A DNA stretch of 64,000 nucleotides from Pseudomonas serboccidentalis (GTDB lineage: Bacteria; Pseudomonadota; Gammaproteobacteria; Pseudomonadales; Pseudomonadaceae). The notes beneath the pieces are model-generated. The model saw nothing but the letters and a program-made list of their open reading frames with translations. It was not told where the DNA came from and searched no databases. The stretch covers positions 3,450,104-3,514,103 of the forward strand of contig NZ_CP101655.1 of NCBI RefSeq assembly GCF_028830055.1. Direction: 5' to 3'. How positions within the stretch are numbered: the stretch's first letter is position 1; each line of letters opens with the position of its first letter. Shown in pieces: positions 45,016 through 55,029 of this stretch. The position numbers were made by a program, and so were the translations under genes.

Positions 45016-48000
45016 ATGCCCAATTCCCCTCTGACACCGGGTCAGTCAGTGCAGACGCCTTCTGCTCCGGCCAATCAAAGTGTCCATTACGCGTTCATCA
45101 AAAAAGCCCTGCCGGCCTGGTTGCTGAAAACCTCGCCGTCACGGGTCAACGCCTTGAAGGGCGTCAAGCTGACCCTGCCCGACTGGCACCGCCAGGCTGC
45201 CGCGAGCGCCCACGCCCAACTGAAGGATGAGGTACAAAAAGCCTGGAGCGCCCAGAGCGATGTCGACCAGGCCCTGAGCGAACTGCAGGATATCCAGGGG
45301 TTTGCCAAACCCTTGCTGCAAAAGGCCTTGAAGGAGCGCTTCGGTATCGAGGATGACGTCGAACAGACCTGGTTGCGGCTGTACATGCCGGCCAACACCT
45401 CATGGTGGGCCCATGATTTTGCCTCAGGCAAACGCAGCCGCACGGTGTCCCTGCTGGAGGCCGCCCTGCACAATTTTTCCAGTGACGAAACCTTCAGTGC
45501 CGACTCCGAGTTCATCACCCGCCCCGACGCTCGCGGGCATTTCGAGGTCAAGCCGCTCAAGGCCAGGCTCAGCATCAAGCAGTTCCAGGCGTTGTGCCGC
45601 GAGCTGAATATCGGCGCCAGTTACCAGCGCCACCTGCACGAGTTCGTGCTGTCGAAGAACCGTGTGGCCAGCAATTACCTGCGCATCAAGGTCATCGAGA
45701 GTCAGAAGCAGACATTGCGCGCCGCCGCGCGCATGGCCCTGATGAAAAAGGACATCGATCAGCGCGGGTTCGATGTGATTCAGGGGATGATCGAAGACCG
45801 TGCGAAGGTGCTGTGGCAGGGGCGGGCCGTCCGTTATCACAACCTGAGCATGATGGACACAACGCTGACGGGCATCATCCTGATTGCCCCCGAACTCATC
45901 TCCGCTAACCAGCCCGTTCCGGTGATGGCCTACATCCCCCATGACCCGGAGCACCCGCTCAAGCAGTACCCGACGTCGCTGGCGTTCATGAACGAGTTGT
46001 CCCGGCAACTGCGCGACACACAATCGTCGGCGTCCTATCAGCAGTTCTTCAGCCAGTTCGTCCCCCATCAACAACGCGGTTATTTTTTTGCCCGGCTCAA
46101 TGAGCGACTCAGCAAGGTGAAGTGGCAGCCGGTGCCAGCGGGCTCCAGCATGCCGACCTGGCGTGAAACGCCGGTGGATAACCCCAATCTGCAATTTCGC
46201 CTGTCGAAGATTCAGGACGATCGCGAGACCCGCTTCACCGGGGATCTGTGGAAATATTTCTATCAGCAGAAACTGAACAAGATCCTCAACGATGCTCGGG
46301 AAATCGCCATTTCCACCGAATACGCCGACCGCATGGCGCGTTGGGCCTGGTGGGACAACCTGGAAAAAATGCTCTCGGACATGCTCAATCTTGCGTTGCT
46401 GGTGGCCGTGCCGTTCGTGCCCGGACTGGGCACCTTGATGCTGGCCTACACCGCCTATCAACTGACAGACGAGGTGATCGAAGGCATCGTCGACCTTGCC
46501 GAGGGCCGACTGGCCGAAGCCGGGGAACAACTGATCGGCGTGCTGGAGAATGTGGTGCAGTTGGGCGTGTTTGCGGCGGGTACGGCGGTGGGCAACGTCG
46601 CGCTGGGCAAACTCTCGCCGTTCTTCGAAGGCTTGAAGCCGGTGCAATTGGCCGATGGCCAGACACGCCTGTGGAACCCTGACCTGAGCCCTTATCGCCA
46701 GCCGGAATCGGCGCTGACGCCGCAAAGCCGAGCCGATGCCCAAGGCTTGCATCTGCAAGGCGAAAAACGCCTGCTGCGTGTCGATGAGCAGGTGTTTGAA
46801 GTGGACAAGCACCCGGTGACCGATGAACACCGGATCCGCCACCCGAAACGTCCCGAGGCTTACTCGCCAACGCTCAAGCACAACACCCGTGGTGCCTGGG
46901 TCTGCGAAACGGAAAATCCGCGCCAGTGGCAGGGGTCGCAATTGATGCGCCGGATCGGCCATGCCACCGATGGCTTCACGGACAGGCAACTGGAGCAGGT
47001 GCGCCTGCTGACCGGCACCGACGAAGACGTGCTGCGACGCATGCACGTGGAAAATGCGCCGCCCCCGCCCCTGCTGATCGACACGCTGGAGCGTCTGGGC
47101 AGCCATCCCGCACCGACCGAAGCGGCCACCGCCAATGCGCCCGAAGTGGATCAACTGCTGGTCGACTGCCCGCAATTGAGCACGGTCCTCGCCGAGCGCG
47201 TCATTGCACAGGCCCGGCCGCTGGAGCTGCAACAAATCACCGAGCGCCGCACAATACCGTTGCGCTTGAAGACCACCGCCCGCGAGCTGCAGTTCGAGAT
47301 GCAATCGGTCAGGGCCGTTCAGGGCTTACACCATGAAGCGTTGAGCAACATCGATAGCGAACGCCTGCTCCTCGGCACTTTGCGACGTCACAGCGACACC
47401 TTTGGCACACTGCGTATCGACATCCGCGAGGGCACCTTCGATGGAGAGCTGCGCTGCACGGCCGGTCCCGAGTCGGCCGAGCGGCATCGAGTGCTGGTGC
47501 GCATCGCCGACGATCGTTATCAGGTGCGCGATGGCGATGACCAGCCGGTTCACCAGGCCTGCGGTTTGTATGATGCCGTTCTCTATGCGGCAGAACACCA
47601 GGGGCGTAGCGTGCTGGGTTATCGAACCGGTGAGGTCGGGCAGTTCAAACAATGGATCATCGCCAAAACCACACCCCCCAGCGTACGGCGCAGCGTGCTG
47701 GCCGAGTCTCCCGTACGGCCGGTTGTCCAGCACGATATACAGCTGTTGCTGCGCGGCGGCGCCTTGAGCCGCGAAGGCGCCACCTTGCACGAACGTATCG
47801 GCGACCTGTATCCGCATTTCAATCAACGCGAAATCGATACCTTCGCCGATGCCCTGACCGAACAGGGTGAACCCCTCAAAGCCATCGAAACCCATGAAAA
47901 CGAGTTGGCTGAATTACGCGGCATTCTCCAGCACTGGCGCAATGTGCAAACGAATCACGTGGGAAGGCGCCTCTACGCCTTCCTCGACGGCGGCGGGGAC

Positions 48001-49707
48001 CATCTCTTCGAACGCTTGCTGGCCTGTTTCGAACGCGAAAATCAGGAGCTGGGCAACCGCGCCGATCCATCGTTCTATGCACTGGACCTTTCCCGTGAAC
48101 TGCTTTCCATCAACCTGGAAACCTGGTGGGCCAAGCGTCCGGCGTTGAAGAAGTTCCTCGACAGAGTCACGGTACTCAATCTCGACAACACACGTTTTTC
48201 CATCGACGAAAACAGTCTGCTCAAGGACTTCCCGAACCTGGTGGAACTCAGCGCCAAATATTGTGAGCTGACGGCGTTGCCCGCTCGCCTCGGCACCACC
48301 CTGCGCCGCCTCGAACGCCTGCGCCTGAGCAACAACCACATCGTTCTGGACGCCGCAGCCGTCGAACGACTGCGCAGCCTGACCTACCTTGAAGTGCTGA
48401 AAATGGACGACAACCCGCTGGACCTGTCGCCCGACCTGTCGCGCATGCCCCGACTCAAAGTGGTCGCGTTGAAAAATACCGGCCTCAGCGCATGGCCCGA
48501 AGGGATTCTGGCCAAAACCAGGCCCCGGGGGTTTCTGCTCGACCTGCGGGGCAACCCGCTCACGCAATTACCCGAGGTGGTGGAAGGCTCCGATGCGCAA
48601 TGGCTGGTGGCCCGCACCCGGCTGGATGTCGCCGCATTGTCGGAGCTCAATCAGATACGCTACCAGGCCCATCGCCGCGCAATGATGTTGCCACCCGAAC
48701 CGATCATGCCCGTCGATCCGGCCAGAAACACCTCTATCGTCTCGACCTACGGCGCCGACTCTTGGGGCGACGTACCGGGCTGGGGCGTCGACCGGGAAAC
48801 CCCGTGGTCGGAACTGGTGGATGAACCTGCCGCGCAGCCGTTCATGGCCACCCTGCTCGGTGTGCGTGACTTCGCCGACTACCGGGCCGGCGGCGCGGCC
48901 CGCGAGCAACTGATGCAACGGGTCTGGCGCATGCTTGACGCCGTGCACCACGACACCGCGTTGCGCGAAAAACTGTTCGTCATGGCCGTGGCGCCGACGG
49001 ATTGCGCCGATGCCGGAGCCCAGTTGTTCAACCAGATGGGCATCAACGTGCTTGTCTCCGAGGCCTACGCCTACACCCTCGACGCGAAGGCGCTGGAGCG
49101 CCAACTGGTGACACTCGCCAAAGGTGCGGCGCGGCTCAAACATGTGAACGAAGTTGCCCGGGCGGATGTCGCCAGCCGTGACGGCGATCCCGACGTCGTC
49201 GAAGTCTACCTGGCTTACCAGACCGGACTGGCCAGGCGCCTGAACCTGCCCTGGCAATCGGAAAGCATGCTCTATCGTCGGGTGTCAGGTGTCACCGACG
49301 CGATGATCGACCAGGCTTACGACACGGTGCTGGCCCTTGGCGAAGGTGATGGCCTGGTGGACCAAATGCTTGAACAGGCGTTCTGGCAAACTCATCTGGA
49401 GCAGCGCTACCCGGTTCGCCTGGCCGCCAATAAACAGCATTATCTGAATCTGTCCGAGAAGCTGGAAACGTTACGTATCAAACAACGCGAATGGCTGGAC
49501 ACCACGACATCAGGGGTGTATCGCATCCAATTACGCAGCCAGCTGCGCGAACTCGCCCATGACCTGACCCTGCCGGACACCGTCGTTTTGGCTGATCAAC
49601 CCCTCAGCAACGCGATCTACGAGCGAGTGGTGATTGATCTGGTCGACGATGAAAAGCAACTGTCGCGACAATTGACCCGCGAAGCCTTGAGGCGCGCCGG
49701 CCAGTAA
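45016..49707 (+). CDS. Giant DUF6543-like protein with LRRs and NEL E3 ubiquitin ligase domain
   Basis: A 1563-residue protein. The DUF6543/dermonecrotic-toxin-like region forms the N-terminal two thirds, with a hydrophobic segment (LNLALLVAVPFVPGLGTLMLAYTAY) near residue 455. Leucine-rich repeats lie at about 1050-1175 (LVELSAKYCELTALPARLG, LERLRLSNNHIVLD, LEVLKMDDNPLDLSPDL). A C-terminal NEL domain (about 1245-1500) has the catalytic CxD motif DCADAGAQLFNQMG, Cys1330 and Asp1332, as in IpaH/SspH ligases. NEL enzymes ubiquitinate host proteins after delivery into eukaryotic cells. No signal peptide or secretion genes are visible, so delivery is unknown. Confidence 0.88.
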   Translation: MPNSPLTPGQSVQTPSAPANQSVHYAFIKKALPAWLLKTSPSRVNALKGVKLTLPDWHRQAAASAHAQLKDEVQKAWSAQSDVDQALSELQDIQGFAKPLLQKALKERFGIEDDVEQTWLRLYMPANTSWWAHDFASGKRSRTVSLLEAALHNFSSDETFSADSEFITRPDARGHFEVKPLKARLSIKQFQALCRELNIGASYQRHLHEFVLSKNRVASNYLRIKVIESQKQTLRAAARMALMKKDIDQRGFDVIQGMIEDRAKVLWQGRAVRYHNLSMMDTTLTGIILIAPELISANQPVPVMAYIPHDPEHPLKQYPTSLAFMNELSRQLRDTQSSASYQQFFSQFVPHQQRGYFFARLNERLSKVKWQPVPAGSSMPTWRETPVDNPNLQFRLSKIQDDRETRFTGDLWKYFYQQKLNKILNDAREIAISTEYADRMARWAWWDNLEKMLSDMLNLALLVAVPFVPGLGTLMLAYTAYQLTDEVIEGIVDLAEGRLAEAGEQLIGVLENVVQLGVFAAGTAVGNVALGKLSPFFEGLKPVQLADGQTRLWNPDLSPYRQPESALTPQSRADAQGLHLQGEKRLLRVDEQVFEVDKHPVTDEHRIRHPKRPEAYSPTLKHNTRGAWVCETENPRQWQGSQLMRRIGHATDGFTDRQLEQVRLLTGTDEDVLRRMHVENAPPPPLLIDTLERLGSHPAPTEAATANAPEVDQLLVDCPQLSTVLAERVIAQARPLELQQITERRTIPLRLKTTARELQFEMQSVRAVQGLHHEALSNIDSERLLLGTLRRHSDTFGTLRIDIREGTFDGELRCTAGPESAERHRVLVRIADDRYQVRDGDDQPVHQACGLYDAVLYAAEHQGRSVLGYRTGEVGQFKQWIIAKTTPPSVRRSVLAESPVRPVVQHDIQLLLRGGALSREGATLHERIGDLYPHFNQREIDTFADALTEQGEPLKAIETHENELAELRGILQHWRNVQTNHVGRRLYAFLDGGGDHLFERLLACFERENQELGNRADPSFYALDLSRELLSINLETWWAKRPALKKFLDRVTVLNLDNTRFSIDENSLLKDFPNLVELSAKYCELTALPARLGTTLRRLERLRLSNNHIVLDAAAVERLRSLTYLEVLKMDDNPLDLSPDLSRMPRLKVVALKNTGLSAWPEGILAKTRPRGFLLDLRGNPLTQLPEVVEGSDAQWLVARTRLDVAALSELNQIRYQAHRRAMMLPPEPIMPVDPARNTSIVSTYGADSWGDVPGWGVDRETPWSELVDEPAAQPFMATLLGVRDFADYRAGGAAREQLMQRVWRMLDAVHHDTALREKLFVMAVAPTDCADAGAQLFNQMGINVLVSEAYAYTLDAKALERQLVTLAKGAARLKHVNEVARADVASRDGDPDVVEVYLAYQTGLARRLNLPWQSESMLYRRVSGVTDAMIDQAYDTVLALGEGDGLVDQMLEQAFWQTHLEQRYPVRLAANKQHYLNLSEKLETLRIKQREWLDTTTSGVYRIQLRSQLRELAHDLTLPDTVVLADQPLSNAIYERVVIDLVDDEKQLSRQLTREALRRAGQ

Positions 49708-49714
49708 AATCGTA

Positions 49715-49759
49715 AACGGACCGACAGCCTGATGATCATCGTCAGGCTGGCGGTTCGTT
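49715..49759. terminator. Bidirectional hairpin between convergent genes
   Basis: An 18-bp stem with two or three mismatches (AACGGACCGACAGCCTGA against TCAGGCTGGCGGTTCGTT) closes a 9-nt loop between the NEL gene and the fimbrial operon end. There is no strong T run on either strand, so strength is uncertain. Confidence 0.55.
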
Positions 49760-49793
49760 GCAGCCATTTGCCTGACCGCTGCCAGCGACAGGG

Positions 49794-50288
49794 TCAGGGT
49801 GCGGCCGCGCTGAAAATCAGGTTGACACTGCCGTAGTAAGTACCCGGCCTGTAGCCCCCGGCCGGAACCTTCGGCTGTATCTCCAGGGGGAAGCGTCCAC
49901 CGGCCATGGCTTGTGCGGCGCTCACCACTTCCCGCGGTTGCGGATCGTGGCTCAGCTCCCGCCCGTTGAAACTGACGCGCAGGTAGATCTCCTGGCCGTC
50001 CAGCCCGTTGGACAGGTAGGGCTGTGAATCCAGCCGGGCCTGGAGTGCACTGGTGTCGTGCCTGACATCGAAGTTCTTGCGCAGTCCGCCCAGCGTCGAG
50101 TTGCTGATGTTCCACGGCAAGCTTTGTTGCAGGTGAATCCAGTTCGATTCGGCGGGAATCACATAGAAGCCGAGGGTCGGAATATCCACCGACACTTCGA
50201 AGGTGCGTTCCTCCCTCGCCGCAAATACCGGGGCACTCATCAGCGCCATCACGCCGATCCACAGGGCAATGGGTGATTGCTTGATCAT
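49794..50288 (-). CDS. Second CS1-type fimbrial subunit-like protein
   Basis: A 164-residue exported protein with signal peptide MIKQSPIALWIGVMALMSAPVFA, then FEVSVDIPTLGFYVIPAESNWI. This resembles the first strands of the major subunit encoded at 55 kb (INIVAHVPADDFYAVPVDSDLV). The C-terminus GTYYGSVNLIFSA also resembles the subunit's last strand. It is likely a minor or alternative pilin and the last gene of the operon, 55 nt after the chaperone. Pairwise identity looks low, so minor subunit rather than recent duplicate. Confidence 0.75.
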   Translation of the reverse strand: MIKQSPIALWIGVMALMSAPVFAAREERTFEVSVDIPTLGFYVIPAESNWIHLQQSLPWNISNSTLGGLRKNFDVRHDTSALQARLDSQPYLSNGLDGQEIYLRVSFNGRELSHDPQPREVVSAAQAMAGGRFPLEIQPKVPAGGYRPGTYYGSVNLIFSAAAP

Positions 50289-50343
50289 GTCGGGTTACCT
50301 GTTGCGTTAAAAATATCCGGCCCGCCAGACGCTCGCGATGGCG

Positions 50344-51087
50344 TTACTGACTGGCGATGCGCAGCGTCTTTTTGGCCGAGCCTTCGATCAGTTTGAAGCG
50401 GTATTCACGGCCAGGCTGCTTGTCGAACTCGAAGGTTTTACCGGCCAGCACGTGATGCTTGGTGGTCGGCTCGCACTCGGTTTCCTTCTTCAATGAGCAG
50501 TTGCGAAACTCATCGATCACCACCACGGTGTTGCCGTTGTTGCGCAACCGGTAAGTGCCGGCGCTGTCCTCGACCACACTGTCGAAACGTGCGTTGGTCG
50601 GGCGCACGAAAAACACCGTGCCGAACCCGGTCATGACGTTGACCCCCGCCGTCAACGTTTCCTTGTAGGCCTCACGTTCTTCGCCAGAGACGGCAAACTC
50701 GTCTTCCTTTTCCGGCACCACCGGTATGAAGCGCACGCGGAAATAGCGTTCGGTGTCGCGGTTGCCCATCAGCAGCAGGCGCGTGCCCTGCATGCCCTTG
50801 GCCGGCACGATCAATCTTGCCGGGCTGGCCATCAAGCCATCACGGCCGGTGTCATTGGCCTGTACCTTGACCGGCACCTCACGATGACTGCCATCGGCGT
50901 CGTAAATGATCTCGAGGATGTTGACCTTGACGAAGGCCGTGCTGTCGCCGCTGTTGAATACCCGCTTGAGATAGGTGCTTTTGTCCGCGTCCAGATAGTC
51001 GTAAACCGTTCCGACATTGATCTGCGGCCCGGCCTGAATCGCCAGAGAACACACGCTCAATCCCACCATTAATCCCAGCCGTCTCAT
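50344..51087 (-). CDS. Periplasmic chaperone of an alternate (CS1-type) chaperone-usher system
   Basis: A 247-residue exported protein (signal MRRLGLMVGLSVCSLAIQA) with two immunoglobulin-like halves. The N-terminal YDYLDADKSTYLKRVFNSGDSTAFVKVNILEI and ASPARLIVPAKGMQGTRLLLMG correspond to the subunit-binding strand and G1 region of CfaA/CooB-type chaperones. It would hold fimbrial subunits unfolded-safe in the periplasm until the usher takes them. It is fourth in the operon, 44 nt after the tip protein gene. Confidence 0.85.
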   Translation of the reverse strand: MRRLGLMVGLSVCSLAIQAGPQINVGTVYDYLDADKSTYLKRVFNSGDSTAFVKVNILEIIYDADGSHREVPVKVQANDTGRDGLMASPARLIVPAKGMQGTRLLLMGNRDTERYFRVRFIPVVPEKEDEFAVSGEEREAYKETLTAGVNVMTGFGTVFFVRPTNARFDSVVEDSAGTYRLRNNGNTVVVIDEFRNCSLKKETECEPTTKHHVLAGKTFEFDKQPGREYRFKLIEGSAKKTLRIASQ

Positions 51088-51131
51088 ACCCTTGTACCTC
51101 TAGTCATTGAACACAACACTTGCGCGGCCCA

Positions 51132-52394
51132 TCAGATTTCCGAGTCCCAGATCACCGTGACGGAGCCGGAATAAGGGCTCGCTACGCTGGCGCTCAGCAT
51201 CCAGTCCACTTCGTCTTTCGGGACTTCGAAGTGCAGGACGCCGGGGGCTCTATCGACGTAAAAGCCGGGCTTGAATATTTGCGCGTTATTGGCTCCGGTC
51301 TGCAGACGCCGGTGCTTGACCGGTTGCCCGGCCAGATCGGTCAAGCCATTGGGCAGGCTGACGCTGACCTGCAACTCGACCGCTCGCCGGCCTGCGGCGT
51401 CCTCGATCACGCAATCGAGCGTCGTCCATCGCTTGCATTCGATGTACATCTTGAAACGCGATGACGCGGAAATCTGAAAGGTCTGGTCGCGAAACAGCCG
51501 CACCGGTTTGCGTCCGGCCTGTAACCAGCCCTGCCAGCCACCGGCAGGCACCAGCTCGAACTTTTCACCACCGGGCGGGATGTCGACCTTGAGGGTGTGT
51601 TGAACTTCGAGGTTGAAATTCAGGGTCAATGCAGAATCATCGGGCCGCATGACATCACCCATGTCGAAATCCTGATTCGGCCCGACGTCAAAGGTAATCG
51701 ATCCGTTGTAAGACCCACTTTTCATCGCCAACGGATTCGGCGTTCTCAATTGATAACCGATGACGAGGTACTGGTATCGAAAGGACCGTGGTATCTCGAA
51801 TAAAGATTGCTTTGAGCATACCCCCGCTCCAACGGGCACTTTCCAGAAACTATTGAAACCAAAATTTCCCACGGTCGACCACCCGACTCCCTGGCACGGT
51901 GGTGGGGCATACATCCAGGATCCGCCCCTCCAAAGCCGGTCCCATCCGGGTCCTCCCGACACCCCGGTCAAGTCGACGACCGACACCGGTAGCAGCGACT
52001 CATGTCCGATTCCCGCAATCCGGACCTCGACTGTCTGGCTCTCTCCAGAGGAGTGAACAACGCGCACAGGCCGCCAGTTTGACGGGACTTTGGCCATCCC
52101 GCCTTGCCGAGGATCGGCATGATTGGCGCGGATTGGTGCGTTGGCCGTAAATGAAATCGGCACAATCAAACTGAATAGACCTTCCGCCTCACAAGCCCAT
52201 GGCACCTGAAGACAGAAACCCTGAGACGGGGTCTTATTCACGAATTCATTTTTATGGGGAGCCGCCGAGTCCGGTGAAAACGTAGCGTCAATATTCAACA
52301 CCGCTGCATTCGTCGGTAATGAACTCACTCCATACAACACTGCCATCAGCATCGCACGACTGAGTTTTTTTCCTGGTCTGGTCAATATTTTCAT
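51132..52394 (-). CDS. CS1-type fimbrial tip adhesin/initiator-like protein
   Basis: A 420-residue exported protein (MKILTRPGKKLSRAMLMAVLYGVSSLPTNAA signal) with Cys residues in the N-terminal half (GFCLQVPWACEAEG, PPPCQGVG, GAGVCSKQ) and a C-terminal domain ending VASPYSGSVTVIWDSEI like a pilin strand. The size and the place directly after the usher match CfaE/CooD minor tip subunits, which start assembly and bind receptors. The start at 52394 lies 5 nt after the usher stop; the upstream frame to 52523 is a shadow. Base composition seems slightly less GC-rich than its neighbours. Confidence 0.8.
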   Translation of the reverse strand: MKILTRPGKKLSRAMLMAVLYGVSSLPTNAAVLNIDATFSPDSAAPHKNEFVNKTPSQGFCLQVPWACEAEGLFSLIVPISFTANAPIRANHADPRQGGMAKVPSNWRPVRVVHSSGESQTVEVRIAGIGHESLLPVSVVDLTGVSGGPGWDRLWRGGSWMYAPPPCQGVGWSTVGNFGFNSFWKVPVGAGVCSKQSLFEIPRSFRYQYLVIGYQLRTPNPLAMKSGSYNGSITFDVGPNQDFDMGDVMRPDDSALTLNFNLEVQHTLKVDIPPGGEKFELVPAGGWQGWLQAGRKPVRLFRDQTFQISASSRFKMYIECKRWTTLDCVIEDAAGRRAVELQVSVSLPNGLTDLAGQPVKHRRLQTGANNAQIFKPGFYVDRAPGVLHFEVPKDEVDWMLSASVASPYSGSVTVIWDSEI

Positions 52395-52399
52395 GTCAG

Positions 52400-54922
52400 T
52401 CAGCTCGCCGTAGCGTCCTTGTGAGCAGCACTCGCCAACGTATCCGGCGTGCAACGCAAATCGCCGATCATCAACACGTTGTTTTCGCTGCGGTGTTTGT
52501 CGACATCCAGACGGAACTGGCACAGCAACTGGTCGGCATAACGCACCTCAAGCGTCGGCGAGGCGGTTTTCATTTCCATGGAGAAGAAGCCATCGACCTC
52601 GCTGACCCCACGGCTGGCGTGGTTGATCACGTGGTGCCCCTTGAGCGGTCGCCCCTGCGGGTCGAGCAAGCGCCCGAGGACGGTCAGGGTTTTCATTACG
52701 CGCACCTTGCGGTACTCCACCCCTCCCTTGTTCAGGTGATAGCGGGTACGTGCCGGTTCGATGCTCGCCGCCGGCACGTGATTGCCTTCGAAGTCGAAGC
52801 TCACCGAGCTGCTCTTGTAGGCCGTCAGCGGTATGAAATTGCGTCCGGGGCGCAGGGCGGCGCTGCCACCGCTGAGGTCGTCGGCGCGCAAGGCGATGCC
52901 GTCGATATCGGACTCGACATCGACGATCATCCCGGCACCGCGTCCCTGATGCTGACTGGTCAAGGCCAGGCGCTGGCCACCGACCACCAGCGTGCTGTCG
53001 AGGTTCAGGCCGCCGGTGAATTTGTTGTTGAACGACGAACGCTGAACAAAACCATCGCCGTTGATAGCGTCGGTGCGAAAGTTCGCCAGGCTCGACAGAC
53101 CGACGCCATAAGTGTCGGTGAGCGCCGTCACCGACACGCTCTGCAAAACGTGGTCCTGCAGGTCTTTGCGGTAGCCGAGTGAGCCATTGTTGTCGCGGCT
53201 GCCGTCTCGGGCGGTGCGGCTGCCGATGCTGCCGGAAAGCTGCTGCCCGGGACTGCCGAGCGCCAGATTGAGACTCAGGTCGACGCCGCGATTGCGCGCA
53301 TCGCCACTGCTGTAGCTGCCGGGACGATCGAACAGTGACAGGCGCCAACTGCCGTCGCTGCCAAACAATTGGGTGCGTTGCGTCCAACCGAGGTCGACAC
53401 CGACGCCTTCGACGTTGCCTTCACTGTGGGAAACCCGCGCATTGAGCGAACTCTGGCGGCTGATCCGGTGACTCAAGCCCAACGATGAATTACTGGTTTC
53501 GCCGGTGAACACATTGCGTTGTCGTACCCGCGTGCCGTCGGGCAGGGTGTCGTAAGTATTGGTGGTGTCGAGCCAGCTGCGGTTGTGGCTGATCACCACA
53601 CTGCCGGCGCTGTAGCTGTACAAACCTTGCAGGTCGGCACCCGTGCCGTGGTCCTGCGTCTGGTACAGGTTGGCGTAGAGGCTGATGCTGTTGCCCAGTG
53701 TCCAGTCGATGGAACTGCCGTATTGCAGCGTGTCCTGCACCTGACGTGCCGACAGTCCGAGTATCACGCGGGGGTGCAGCAGGTAGTTGACCGAGGCGCC
53801 TGCGGTGGCGCTGCCGTTGCTTTGCTGGTCCCAATTGCTCAGCAGTTTGCTTTCCTGCCCGGCAAACAGGTTGTAGCGCCAGCGCTCATCATGGTTGCGC
53901 CAGTTATTGGGCTTGTAGATCAGCTCCTGGGTAGTCGAGGTGATCTGGCCGTCTTCGATCAGCCGCACTTCCACTTCGTAGATACCGCCGGGTAACGGGC
54001 GGGTATCGAGGGTCTGCAGGCCGGCGGGCACCGCTTGCGTATTGATCAGCAGGCCATCGCGGTAGATCTCCACCGAACCCTGGCGGTTGGCCGTGACATA
54101 CACCGGGTACACGCTGGGTGTCGGATTGTCGATGGCCAGGCTGTCGGAGCTGCCATACATCACGCCGACGGCGGTGTCGGGGCTGGTGCCGAATGAGCGC
54201 GGCTGACGCGTCAGACCTTCGGAATTGGGGGTGAAATAGCCCAGGCGGAAAAAACTGCCCTGTAGCTCGCGTTGGGTATAGAGCTCATGCACGGCGTGAT
54301 AAGTCTTGTCGTCGGGCCCACCGAGCCGTGCCAGTTGCATGTTGAAGCTCTGGCTCCAGCTCCCCAGGCTGGCACTGGCCTCCAGACCGAAACGGCCGCC
54401 CAGGTCCTGATCCTGGCCACCGTTGAGGTTGAGTTGATGACGCACCATCAGGCCACTGCTGCCGCCTTCGGGCTGGTCGTAGTAACGCTTGGCTTCACTG
54501 TCGCGCTCGGCATTGGCGGTGACGATCGACAGCAACGAGTTTTCCAGGTTGTAGTGCACCGCGAGCATCTGCTCCGGGCATTGCCCGTTACAACTGCCCA
54601 GCGCCACCCCCGGTTTGAGAATCTCGGCCCAGGTCTCGCGCTCACTGACGCTGAAGCGGCTGTCGCTGGTGTCGGTGAATTCGAGCAAAGTCACCCGGTC
54701 ATCGCGCGACAAGACAATCATGGCTTCGCCCAGTGGTTGTTGATCAAGTTCCACCCGAACTGCCAACGGCACATCGAAGAAATGTTCTTCGAACTCCGCC
54801 GGCAAACCTTTGGCCTGTGCCAACAAACTTCGCGGCGTATTATCAACGGACATGGGCGCCGCAAATGCACTGCTACATAACAGCAGCGCAAGCGCTGTCG
54901 CGATGGGCGTCATCGGGAACAT
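52400..54922 (-). CDS. Outer-membrane usher of the CS1-type (TcfC/CfaC) class
   Basis: An 840-residue exported protein. The signal peptide (about 22 residues) is followed by an N-terminal domain with a Cys pair (GSCNGQCPEQM). The long beta barrel has many SxSLG..Y-type strands, with a plug-region segment VYPVYVTANRQGSVEIYRDGLLINTQAVPAG near 270. C-terminal domains contain GRLLDPQGRPLKGHHVINHASRGVSEVDGFF. It translocates and polymerises the subunits. It is second in the operon, 107 nt after the major subunit gene. Length is normal. Confidence 0.9.
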   Translation of the reverse strand: MFPMTPIATALALLLCSSAFAAPMSVDNTPRSLLAQAKGLPAEFEEHFFDVPLAVRVELDQQPLGEAMIVLSRDDRVTLLEFTDTSDSRFSVSERETWAEILKPGVALGSCNGQCPEQMLAVHYNLENSLLSIVTANAERDSEAKRYYDQPEGGSSGLMVRHQLNLNGGQDQDLGGRFGLEASASLGSWSQSFNMQLARLGGPDDKTYHAVHELYTQRELQGSFFRLGYFTPNSEGLTRQPRSFGTSPDTAVGVMYGSSDSLAIDNPTPSVYPVYVTANRQGSVEIYRDGLLINTQAVPAGLQTLDTRPLPGGIYEVEVRLIEDGQITSTTQELIYKPNNWRNHDERWRYNLFAGQESKLLSNWDQQSNGSATAGASVNYLLHPRVILGLSARQVQDTLQYGSSIDWTLGNSISLYANLYQTQDHGTGADLQGLYSYSAGSVVISHNRSWLDTTNTYDTLPDGTRVRQRNVFTGETSNSSLGLSHRISRQSSLNARVSHSEGNVEGVGVDLGWTQRTQLFGSDGSWRLSLFDRPGSYSSGDARNRGVDLSLNLALGSPGQQLSGSIGSRTARDGSRDNNGSLGYRKDLQDHVLQSVSVTALTDTYGVGLSSLANFRTDAINGDGFVQRSSFNNKFTGGLNLDSTLVVGGQRLALTSQHQGRGAGMIVDVESDIDGIALRADDLSGGSAALRPGRNFIPLTAYKSSSVSFDFEGNHVPAASIEPARTRYHLNKGGVEYRKVRVMKTLTVLGRLLDPQGRPLKGHHVINHASRGVSEVDGFFSMEMKTASPTLEVRYADQLLCQFRLDVDKHRSENNVLMIGDLRCTPDTLASAAHKDATAS

Positions 54923-55029
54923 GGAAAGTACTCTTTTTCAATAATTCGAAGCTCGGCCGACAAACCACAAAGTTTGCCGACCGATTACGCCACTTTTAAA
55001 AAGTCAGCGTTTTCTCGTCGCAGTGATAC

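Noticed and set aside
45424..47304. 626-codon frame antisense to the NEL-domain gene
   Set aside because: Same shadow behaviour; the sense strand has clear LRR and NEL motifs.
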